Shown here piece after piece: positions 39,001-51,000 of a stretch of DNA of 64,000 bases. Source of the stretch: Emydura subglobosa (taxonomy: Eukaryota > Chordata > Testudines > Chelidae); NCBI GenBank assembly GCA_007922225.1, contig ML680037.1, positions 5,269,447 through 5,333,446 of the forward strand, written 5' to 3'. Position numbers and translations under genes: made by a program. Every line of letters begins with the position of its first letter. Position 1 is the first letter of the stretch. Below the pieces are notes generated by a model. It saw only the letters and a list, made by a program, of their open reading frames with translations. It did not search any database and was not told where the DNA came from.

Positions 39001-42000
39001 GTTTCAACAACCTGTGGCAGGGTTCCTAAAACCTGTGCGTATTTTTGACCCTGCACAAATGCACCTGTTGATGGCGGATTTAACCTTGTTTAATGCAATT
39101 TGTGGCTTTGACAAGAATTGTGGGTTGGAAATTCCTGCTTACAAAAAGATCATGAAAGAAGTGGGCTGTACTTTGCCTGTGCTACAGTTTTGGAACTCGC
39201 TGGAAGGCAGAATCCCCCATCTCGCAAGGCTAACTCGGCCCTGTCTAACAATTCCACCGAACTCTGTGGATGCAGATAGACAGGTGTTTTCAGAGCAGAG
39301 ACAGAATGAAGAAAGACAGTTGCTGGATGATCTGGGAGTGGCCATGCCAGGGATATTGGCAGTCCCAGCCCAGCCAGGACTAGCCGTTAGGAGCCCCTGG
39401 CTGGGGCACTCCCAGCTGCATGTGGGAGATCAGACCAACCTCTGGGAACCTCTCCCAGTTGCAGGAAGGCTCCATGGCTGTTGCCTTCAGAGCCCAGCTG
39501 AAGGCAGCATAAAAGTGAAGGTGGCAATCCTGTGACTCCCCATGATCCTCTTTTGGGTCAGGACCCCTACAATTACAACACCCTGAAATTTCAGATGTAA
39601 ACATCTCAAACCCCAAAATTAACTATTTTTAAAATCCTGTGACCGTGAAATTGACCAAAATGGACTGTGAATTAAGTAGGCTCCTAATCATGGTATAAAT
39701 TGTGTATTTCAATTTGAGTATTTTTATGTGGAAAAAGTTGAAAACATAATATTGATTTCTGATTGTTGGAGTTTACAGCATATAAAAATGAAGTTTGTGA
39801 TAAAGTGATTATTTTATAAACTTCTGATTTCGTTTTACAATAGAGCATCTTTAAAGTCATGCTAGCAAGTTATCAGTGAAATTTGACTGTGATAATTGAA
39901 CCTTAACTTGAGAATGACAAAACTTTTAAGAAAAACTAAGTTTAAAGGTCACCCTTTAGCAAAAAAATATAAATATAGATTCAATAGTATTTCATTTTTA
40001 AGGTATTATTCTGTGTGTGGCTGTTTGTGACAGTGTGGGGAAAGGATGGAGTAGCTGTCTTGTGGCAATGTAGAACTTGTGACACCAATCAAAAGTATGA
40101 ACTCATCACTATAATACATTTTTATTATGTTTTTTATTTATCTCTTTAACAGCAAAACTGTCATAAGTGATTCTTGACTATTTTGCAGGTTCAAATGACC
40201 AGCCACAGACTTCTGTATCTGGGTAAGTAGATCTTTTTTCACTTTCTCGTTTGTGCAGCCCTTTGCCAGCTACAGTCCTTCTTTCTTTGTTTTTTTTCCC
40301 TTCACCCTGTCTCGTCACCTGCGATGGGTAGAGATGTAGACACCATGTGCGATGTGCTGCCTAATGTGCTACCTGACATAAGCACAGGCCCATAGTTTAG
40401 CAGCAACTATTCCAGCTGTGTGAGCAAGATACAAATAATAGGAGTGACTCATCACTAGTTAGAAAACAAGTACTATCTTACTGTCATTACAGGGATGTCT
40501 TTAGTGAAGAATATGTAGTCTTTTCCTAAGAGATCCAAGCACAAATCTTACTCTTTTTGTTTTTGAACATACCTAGTTGCTCTGATCTATTTTATAGAGA
40601 AAATTCTAGTTAAATTTTAGTATCATTTTTGCTTGCTTCTAGTCATTCTATTGCTATCTTCCAAAATGGGGATAGAGAGTGAAGAAAGCTGTGTGACACC
40701 AGTGTGCCTCTACCCCTGCTGAAAATATACTTGAAAGCTGCCTGCTTTGGTCTCTGCTTCTATGGCAACATACAGGAAATAAGGCCCAGGCAGGAGCTTG
40801 ACAGCTCATGTTTCTCTTGTTTGCTCTGATGATGCTCAGCCGCTAGAGCATACAGCAGTGTTTCTCAATTAAATTTGGCCACGGAACCCTTTTGAACTCG
40901 ATAATTGTGGAACCCCCCAAACTCTTAAGAGTATTTTTACACATGGGGCCAAAAAAAATGTCGAAATAAGCAAATTATATACAAACAACTAGGTCAGCGT
41001 TTCTCTATTAAATATAAATTAAATTACACTCTGCGCTCAATACCCTCCGCCGAAAAATCCGGGACATCTTCCCTTTTTTCGGTGGCGCGGAGAACAGCTG
41101 CTCGCGGAACCCTAACAGTGTTCCCGCGGAACCCCAGGGTTCCACGGAACACCAATTGAGAAACACTGGCATATAGTATGCTGTCTGCCCCTACAGAGCT
41201 GCAATGTAAAACGTAGGGAAACTTGTTTATTCCTTTTCCAGGTAGTATTTGCTCAATCTTATTCTGGGTACTCACAGAAATTATATGCAGAATTACACAC
41301 TTATGGAACTTGCACTTCTTAAAATTTGTATTGATATCAGTCACTGCAATTGCTATTTTAAAAAGGGCCTGTTTCCTTTGTACGTTATGTTAACATTTTA
41401 AAAACACAAGACCAACATTTTCTACCTTGTATGCCTAAAGTTATGCTCCAAAATCCATATTTAGGTGCCTAAATGTGTGACCTGAGTGTTTAGAGGAGCT
41501 GAGCGCTTACTGACTTCGGGGTGGGGGTGCTCAGTACCTCTGAAAATCAAGCCTTTTATTTAGATGCCAAGTTTAGACACCAGGTTTGAAAATGTTTGAT
41601 CTCAACTCTTGATGTTGGAAATTGGCAAGATGTAATACGTATGGAAAATAAAGAACACTTCTTTATAATTTTATGCTACCAAGATTTAGGTGACTTCAAT
41701 GGAACTTTGCTTTATCATGAATTTCTTTTCTATTAATGGATTCCCTGTTTAATGTAAAATATAGGCACATTGCTCCGTGAATATGAAACTTGTAACTAAA
41801 TCCGTGTAGTTTCAGAGAACATGATAGGGCAGTCTTCTCAATATTACACTTTGGTGTGGGGCATCTTTTTATTTAAATTCTTTTGTATTGCAAATTCTAA
41901 TGCAGATTTAGTACCAAAAAATATCTTTGCAGCACCTGACCATATTTGGTGAGCTTCGGAAGAAAACAACAATTATATGTTGGTTTTTAGATGGTGATTA

Positions 42001-45000
42001 TATTACGCCAACAATCACACTATTCAGTATATTACATTATCTGTAGGAGATGATTAGGGTTCCCATAGTAACTGGATTTCAACACTGTACTGTACCTGGT
42101 TTTGTTGAAATACAAATATTTATATTTTACACCCTTTCCTAGGCTACCCACAGATTTTTTTGGTAAAGCAGAACAAACAGGTACAAAAGCATTAACTTCA
42201 AAGAGTCCAGGTTCCAGTTTACTGTCAGGAGATTATGATGATGAGGAGGAGGAGGAAGAAGAAAAAGATGATACTACCACACCATCCAGTGTGCAAAAAA
42301 CTGAAACTCCACCCCCAGCTCAAGAAACAGTAACTAATGTTTTACCATCAGGTAACTTTGGATTGCAAAATATAAAATTCATTATGAAGAAATCGTTGGC
42401 TATTGTATTTTAAATTTATGGTGATAGGAATTTGATGATTACTAGAAATTTGAAATAGCAGTGATGGATATGTTCCGTTGGGGTTTTCGCCTTGATTTTC
42501 TTATCCAGTATATTTATGTAAGTGTGATTTAGTCACGTGACTGTGCTAAAGTTGCCCATGTGAAAAAGGTTTTTGCCAATTTGTCATATAGTATTTTCCT
42601 AGCATCCCACTAATTTTATGTTGCAGTGATGGATGTAGACTTAAAATATGTAATGATGCGTATACTATACTAATTACTTGAGCCACCTGGTGGAGTATTG
42701 ACTAGCTAGTTTTATTTCTTGATTAACACAATTGGTACTCATTTAAATTCCTCTTTAGTCAAAACTTTGTGTAGACGTTTGAACAATAGTTCTCTTTGTG
42801 CATAAGGTTGTGTGTCTTTTCTTGTAGATTTTTTTGACAACAAAACAACAGCTGCTCCCATAGTCTCCCATTCAGGGTCCATTCAGAAAGCAGAGATTCA
42901 AGAAAAGATAGTGGAAAGGTAAATTAATCAGCTCAAATATTAAGAGGAAATGCAAATACATTTCACTCTTCTAGATAATATACATAACTTGACCATATTT
43001 GAACAGTTAAAAGGAAGACACATTTATTGGTTGTATAAAGATTCATCTCACTTTCAGCAAGCTCTTGTTTTAAACAGTCCACAAGATTTTCAAAAATAGG
43101 AACTAAAAGTGATGGGAGAGCATTTGGATGCTTGCCACTTTTGAAAACATCTAGGAGCCTAACTTTGAGCTCCGAGTTCTGGAATATTGACCTAAGCCTA
43201 TCATCTACTCAGCTTCTTGTGTTTGGTAAGATTTAGCTGTAGAAACAAATTTTGTTGAGATTAATATTCAGATGATGCTGCATGTGGAGAAGAAATACAT
43301 TTTTTTACATTTCTAGTTCATCTAAAATATACTGGACTTTGCTCTTGACATTTGTGGAATTAAAGATCAAAGTAATAAGCACAAGATTAAGATAACTGTT
43401 GTTCTTTTATTTCAGAAAAGAAAACACTGCAGAAGCTTTACCAGAGGGATTTTTTGATGATCCTGAAGTGGATGCAAAGGCAAGTGATCGTTTTTGAGGG
43501 GGTTTTTTTGAACTCAGTAATACTCAGAGTAGTGGGTAAGCCTTTCCAGGAAACTAGGTTAGACCAAAATAAGTGAAAATGACTCATCAAACGGTTTCAC
43601 TCTGATGCATGTATATTAATTTAAGGACATGGAATGAGTGCTAACAGTATACAGTAGAACCTCAGAGATACAAGCACCAGAGTTATGAACTGATTAGTCA
43701 ACTGCACACATGAGCGTAGTTTGGAGGGGGCATTGCCCCCCAATGAAGGTGTGGCATGGAGGTCACATGCCACTTCCCTGTCTTCTTTGACTTGTGCGAG
43801 CACTGAGCTGCCCATGGCTTGCTCTGCTGAGTGGGAGGGGGGCTCTGTTGTTCCCACACTGCATCCCCCCCGCATTCCCCCCGGCACTTTTCTGGTTCGT
43901 TCAGCCCTTCTCCCCACAAGCTTGCCTGGAAGAAGATAGGGCAGAGCCGCTTCTCCTGTTGGATGAGGGAGGGTGGCTCCTCCAGCTCACTGCCTCTGCA
44001 GCTGGACTCCACCTTCTGGGTCCTAGTGCCTGGTCATCATCTCCTTCTATGTGTGCTTGGTGCTTGGCATGGCCACCATCCAGTTTTCTGTACAATAGTG
44101 AGTGCCCTGGCGGGGCGGGGCAGGGCAAGCAGGGTGGCGTTGGGCAGGGAAAATGAGGAGAGGGTGGTGGGGGGGAGAGGCATTGGGGAAGGAAGAGGGA
44201 TGGGATAGGGAAGGGTAGGAGAAGGGGATGGAGGATGGGACGGGGGAGGGGATTTGGCAGGGACGGTAGGGAAAGGAAGTGGGAGGGGATGAGGAAAAGA
44301 AAGGGATAGGGGAATAAGGAAGGACGTGGGAGCCTGGTATGCGGTATCAGCAGCCGCTGGGGCTTCCCTGTTAAGCTGACCCATCCCCGCCCCCTCAGAC
44401 TGGTAGCCCAGGTACCATTCCAGGCAAGGGGGAGAGAGCCAGGGGAGAATGCCAAGAAGATCCCACACATGCAAGGAGAAGAGTGCTTCACTACCTGTCT
44501 TCAGTGGCTTGAACAACAGCCTCAAGCCATACCGATGAACCTAATGATGCTTCAAGAGCTATGCACCTTGGAAAAATTGTGTGTTAGCAACCCCAAGCAG
44601 AGCACTATAAATTTTTTTTTTTTCACGTCTACATAGTTTTTCCAGTACTTAAGCAGGGAAGTTGAAGTTTGGATACTTTTTTTAAATCGTCATTTTTGTT
44701 TTGCTACAGCATTTTTTTTAGTTCTATTTGAATGGACATTTAAATTGACGGGCTTTTGTGTTGGCATTTTTTAATGGATAACGAACACTAAAAAAGAAGC
44801 AAGAGAAATTATTTAAAATTGCAGTACAGTACTGTTATATGTAAATTATTAAAAGGAAAATTTAAACAAATTGGAAAAGGAAAGGAAACTGTTTCTGTGC
44901 TTGTTTCATTTAAATAAAGATGATTAAAACAGCATTTTTCTTCTGCATAGTTAAGTTTCAAAGCTGTATTAATGGTCATTTGTAAACCTTTGAAAGAACA

Positions 45001-48000
45001 ACCATAAGATTTTATTCAGAGTTACAAACGTTTCAGAGTTACAAACAACCTCTATTCCCAAGATGTTCAGAACTCTGAGGTTCTGCTGTACATAGTCTGA
45101 ACATCCTTTTAGACTGAGTTTATTCTAGGGAGTTATTTGCAATACAGCTCCCTCATGATTTAAAAAAAAGTTTTACTGAGGCTAAAATGTCTGCTGGATG
45201 GTAGGAGTCAAGATGTATGTAAATTGTATGCTGTCTGATGTATAGTACTAGAACAGCAGATTAGTTCTAGATTTAGCCTGCTCTCTCTTTGCTATCCAGA
45301 TAGAAAACATTCTTTGGCTGGGGAGGGGAGGGTCATGAGAGGTTTGGGGCCAAAATTACCATAAAAAGGTAAAATTTTGTACTGGTCCAAATTTGCAACA
45401 TCTCATATACCAAGTGATGCCCTTATTTTATTTTCATTCATGAAAATAGCATAACTTAGTTTTTTGGAAGATATGCAGAAGAATATATGTTTACATTTGC
45501 ATGTAAAATTGAGTAAATTTGATAGCGGTGCACACTTGCACACTCTAATATTGTTTTGTCAAATCGGCAAGCCATGTGGTGGGCTGGTAGATTTTTTTGG
45601 GAAAAAAAAAAAAACTTTTTCATGGAACATGTTTCTGTATTGAACATGCCTGAGAATTATGAATGCTTTTGGTATGTTTAAATTAGGCCATGTGGTAAAA
45701 TCATAAATTTTTCCATGTAAATAAAGCAAATACAGTAGAACTTCAGAGTTACAAACACCTCAGAAATGGAGGTTGTTCGTAACTCTGAACAAGACATTAT
45801 GGTTGTTCTTTCAAAAGTTTACAACTGACCATTGACTTCATATAGCTTTGAAACTTTTCTATGCAGAAGACAAATGCTGCTTTTAATCATCTTAATTTAA
45901 ATAAAACAAGCACAAAAATGGTTTTCCTTACCATGTCAAATCATTTTAAAAATTTCCCTTTGTTTAGTAGTTTACATTTAACACTGTACTGTATTTGCTT
46001 TTTTTTGGTCTGTTGCTGCTGCCTAATTGCGTTCTTTTGGTTCCAGAGGAGGTGCATAGTTGACTGGTCAGTTCGTAACTCTGGTATTCATAACTCTGAG
46101 GTTTTACTGTAATTGCAGCTGCCTTCCTTGGTCTCACTTTGAGATGATGACATGGATGTTTTTATTGTCTCCTGATTACAAGCTTGCCTGTACAGGAGAA
46201 AAGTTTTTAATATAACACAACAATAACGAATGCTGCTAGGAAACAGCCTCTTGTTTAATTTTTCTGTATTCCTCCTCAATCCCACTCTGATCTTTACCAG
46301 ATGTACCCATTTTATTTTCTCTGGTGGGATGCTTTCAGCACCAGCCACGCCTCTAGGTATGCTTGCATGTGGTGTGCATGGTAGCTTTCTTCACACACCC
46401 AGAAATGGGGATACTTAATTCTGAATACTTAATTTTGAAAATATAGTTGAGAAGGGTAACTGTTTTTAAAGTGATGAATTGCTGTACTGTAGAAAAGTAA
46501 TTTTAGAGCTTGCTGCTAAAACACGTGATGCTTGAAGATGGTAGCCTTGGTACTAGGATTGAAAACATACATGTCTGCTGTTACATTTGTACTAGCATCA
46601 ATGATATATTATATTTTTTCCTACTATTGTACATGAGCCCTGCAGGAGCCACAAGTTTATCAAGAGCTTCATGTTGCCTGCACCTCAAAATAATGTACAT
46701 AGTACACTCTGTAGAGTGTTTAGAAGTTTGATCCCTACTTGTGGGAAACTTAAAATAACCATTTGTTTAAAAATGAATGCTTTGTGTTGCAGGAGTAGAT
46801 GAGGTGGTAGGGGTCAGGGCTATAGATAGTGGTGTATAGAGTTGTGATTCGAGTGATGTGCACAGTGGAAAAGGGGAGAAAGTCCTGCAGGTGATTGGTG
46901 CTATGAGCCAGGGACAGCCTTCAGGCAGGAAGGTCTGCCAGTGCACAGATAATGCTACTTAGTGGTCTTTGTTCAACCCAGTTTCTTAACACAGTTCACA
47001 AGCATGTAGGTATTGCAAGGAACTGCTGCTTTATTTGTTTATTGCCAGTGGCACAAAGCTCTTGCTAATCAATTTCTTCCAATTTAGCTCATGTGGAGAG
47101 GAGTACCACCACCACATTGGTTGTGCTATCATCTCACGCACAGTTACAGAGATTCTAGGTGGGAATTGTAGATAAAATGTTCAGAGATGCAGCCTGCTTT
47201 TGCAATTTTCTCTGTTTTTATGTGTTTAAAATTACACATCTTTGAAATCTGATATTTATATCTGGGCTTAATAAAGCATTTATAATATTTGATCAGATAC
47301 ACACTTCAAGGAGAAATAATTTTGTTAGTGTTTAAGTTTATTATAAGAAATACAAATAGTCATGAATTACAAAAGGCAAAACCACAATACGGAACAGCAC
47401 GCTACATGTAACCATGATAGGAATAACCACAAAACAGAAATGGAATAATAGAAATGTTGCATCTCCCAGTATATAGTTTGCTTTGAAACTCTTCAGTTTA
47501 TAATACAACTTATTTTATACTGTTGCATATTGTGTAATCAATCAAAAATAAAGCATGTAATTGTGAGTTTTTGGAAGTTTGTTAGTCTTTGATTGTTTGG
47601 GCCATTTGCCAGGATGCTGTGCTTCAAGTGCAAGCTATGACGATGATCACCTACATTCCTCATCTCCATAGTGCAGATCCCAAACCTTTGCACTCCCTTG
47701 TGTAGGAAGAACTAAACTCCAGGCTAATCTCCCAGCAGTCACCTTACACACCTTTTCTCCCCAGTGCATGCAGATGCTGTTTCTTCATCCCGCTTCAATT
47801 CCAGCATAATTTTTGCAGACAATATTCCTACCATTTCTAGAGTCAGTACTGTTGGAAAGATGGGATTACAGGTATTAAGGTTGTAGAGAGCTTATGCTAG
47901 CCACTAAATTGAAATATAGGGGAAACAGTCAAGATGGTAATCAAAATTGTGATTGTTAAAGGCAGATATCTCAGAAAACCAGTAGGGCTGGGTTATGCTG

Positions 48001-51000
48001 CTGTATATTATTGGAAAGATGGTGATTCACAAAATACAATACTGGACACTGAAAAAATATTTTTTTAATATACTATTGTATTATCAGACAGGCCAGGTTG
48101 CTTTCAGCATTCCAAACATCTTGTGCCATCCATTTGTGGTCAGCTGCTTTCCCTCAATATTGTAATCATATTACAATATACAATCAAATGGTATTCACCC
48201 AGGAGTTAAATGTGAAATTGCAGAACTACTAACTGTAGTATATAACCTACCATTTAAATCAGCTTCTGTATGAGATGACTGGAGGATAGCTGCTGTGACA
48301 ACAATTTTTTTAAAAGGCTCCAGAGGCGATCCTCACAATGTTAGGCTTACTGGCTTGTATTTAGTACCAGGGAAATTGGTTGAGAACTATAGTAAAGAAC
48401 AGAATTATCAGACACATAGATGAACACAATTTGCTGGGAAAGAGTCAATGTGGTTTTTGTAAAAGGAAATCATGCCTCACTAATCTATTAGATTAGTCAA
48501 CAAGCACGTGGACAAGGGTGATCCAGTGGATATAATGTACTTAGTTTTTCAGAAAGCCTTGACAAGGTCCCTCACCAGAAACTCTTAAGCAAAGTAAGCT
48601 ATGATGGGATAAGAGGGAAGGTCCTCTCCTGGATCAGTAACTGGTTGAAAGATAGACAAGAAAGGGTAGGAATAAATGTTCAGTTTTCAGAATGGAGAGA
48701 GGTAAATAGTGGTGCCCTCGAGAGGTCTGTACTGGGACCAGTACTGTTCAACATATCCATAAATGATCTGGAAAAAGGGATAAACAATGAGGTGTCAAAA
48801 TTTGCAGATGATTCAAAACTACTCAAGATAGTTAAATCCAAAGCAGACAGGGATCTTACAAAACTGGGTGACCGGGCAACAAAATGGCAGATGAAATTCA
48901 GTGTTGATAAACGTGAAGTAATGCACATTGGAAAATATAATCCCAACTAAACATATACAATCATGGGGTCTAAATTAGCTGTTACCACTCAAGAAAAAGA
49001 TATTGAAGTCATTGTGGATAGTTCTTTGAAAACATCCACTCAATGTGCAGTGGCAGTCAAAAAAGCTAACAGAATGTTGGGAATCATTAGGAAAGGGATA
49101 GATAAGACAGAAAATATCATATTGCCTCTTTAGAAATCCATGATAGGTCGACATCTTGAATACTGAGTGCAGATCTGGTCATCCCATCTCAAAAAATAAA
49201 TATTTGAATTGGAAAAGGTACAGAAAAGGGCAATAAAAATTATTAGGGGTATGGAAAAGCTTCCATATGAAAAGAGATTAGTAAGACTGGGACTTTTCAG
49301 CTTGGAAAAGAGATGACGATGGGGGGGATATGATAGAGGCCTATAAAATCATGACTGGTGTAGAGAAAGTAAATACACAAGAATTAGGGGTCACCAAATG
49401 AAATTAATAGGCAGCAGGTTTAAAAGGAACAAAAGGAAGTATTCCTTCACACAACACACAAGTCAATCTGTGGAATTCCTTGCCAGAGGATGTTGTGAAG
49501 GCCAAGACTATAACAGGGTTCAAAAAAGAACTAGAAAAGTTTATGGAGGATAGATCCATCAATGGCTATTAGCCAGGATATGCGGGGATTGCTGTTTGCC
49601 GGAAGCTAGGAATGGCTGATGGGATGGATCACTTGATGATTACCTGTTCTGTTCATTCCCTCTGAAGCACATGGCATTGGCCATTGTTGGAAGACAGGAT
49701 AGCGGGCTAGATGGATCATTGGTCTGACCCAGTATGGCCATTCTTATGTATTTTGTACAGACAGTTGTTTTCCAGCTAGGTCTAGAATCAGATTTTCTCT
49801 CCAGAATCATGAAAGATGACTGCCTATGCTAACTAGTTTATATGCATTATTTGAGCCAAAGCATTTACTTGCTGCCAAAACTTTCTTTGTAAATAGCAAA
49901 ATATGTGTGGTGTTTTTCTTATTGGCTTTACTGTGACAGAGAGAATCGCTAGGCAGTTGCTAAAGAAGCCTGTTTTTTCGTGTTCACTAGGTGCGAAAGG
50001 TTGATGCGCCAAAGGATCAGATGGACAAAGAGTGGGGTGAATTTCAGAAGGCAATGCGACAAGTCAACACAGTAAGTGATGGAATCTATTTTTATTGCTG
50101 CTAAATACGATACATAATTGGAAAAACAACCATTTCATGCAGCTTGGCAGAGTGAGTGACATCCTGCATTTGTTGACTGCTTGTCACAATGCAATGGGCA
50201 GTTAAACACACTTTACAGCTGAGCCAAAGGTCCCTCCATTTTACACTCAAGGAATATTTAAGTGGAAAGAGCTTTTCATGACAAATACATCTAATTAAAT
50301 TCACTAGGTGGGATTATAGTAAGATAATATCGCAGGCACATCTTGTCAATTTCCCATATGCAGGCAATTGACCATATTCCTAGCTACTGCTTCAGAAAAG
50401 TTGCCTTTATAAACGTTTAATTTTAAAATCTGAAAATTACACCTGTCTCTCTAAACATCTTAACCCCAGCAAAAGCTACGAACAGTGTTTGTTTTGTGCT
50501 GGCTTTAAATGTGACACAAAACCATCCTAAATTTTGGGAACATTATAGAGGAATTTACACATAACACATCCTGATTGTTCCCAGTTTTTCAGTATCCTAA
50601 TTTCTTAGTACTTAGGGTTGCATGAGTTTTGCATGCAGCCAGTTTTATTGATGTGTACCGTATATAGGACTTTGTAATAGATACCTGGTATTCTCACTTG
50701 CTGCCCTTAATGTTTTTAATATCTTGAATTGAAAATAATTGATCGTACATAACTGCTAAGAAAACTGGTGCAGAACAATTTATCATTACTTGTTAAAGCA
50801 GTACTATAGATAAAGTGAAGTTTCATACAAAACCCAATAGTGGATACATTTTGTTAACATTAACCATTCAAATAATTCTTCAGCATAAGAAGGAATCTTC
50901 TCAGTTATGCGTGGACCATTGGTTGCATAGCCTCTCCCAGACATTCAGATTTGAGAAAGTATATGCTGAAAAAAATAACAGGTTAGAAATACATTGGGAT

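Larger units (their letters stand above)
43480..49990 (+). other. ZNF830: GC-AG intron (ZNF830 intron 7)
   Basis: The exon 7/intron junction reads AAG then GCAAGT, a strong donor apart from GC in place of GT. The acceptor is TTCACTAG before GTGCGAAAGG. Only this junction keeps the conserved [16 protein letters not shown] frame. The intron is 6.5 kb and carries two Tigger-like elements and a CR1 LINE. Confidence 0.9.

Noticed and set aside
43901..44525. 196- and 162-codon minus-strand frames rich in Pro, Ser and Leu
   Set aside because: They are the complement of a polypurine tract; two overlapping frames with the same composition point to low complexity, not coding.
48680..48946. Minus-strand 88-codon frame in the CR1 element
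   Set aside because: Antisense shadow of the reverse transcriptase frame.
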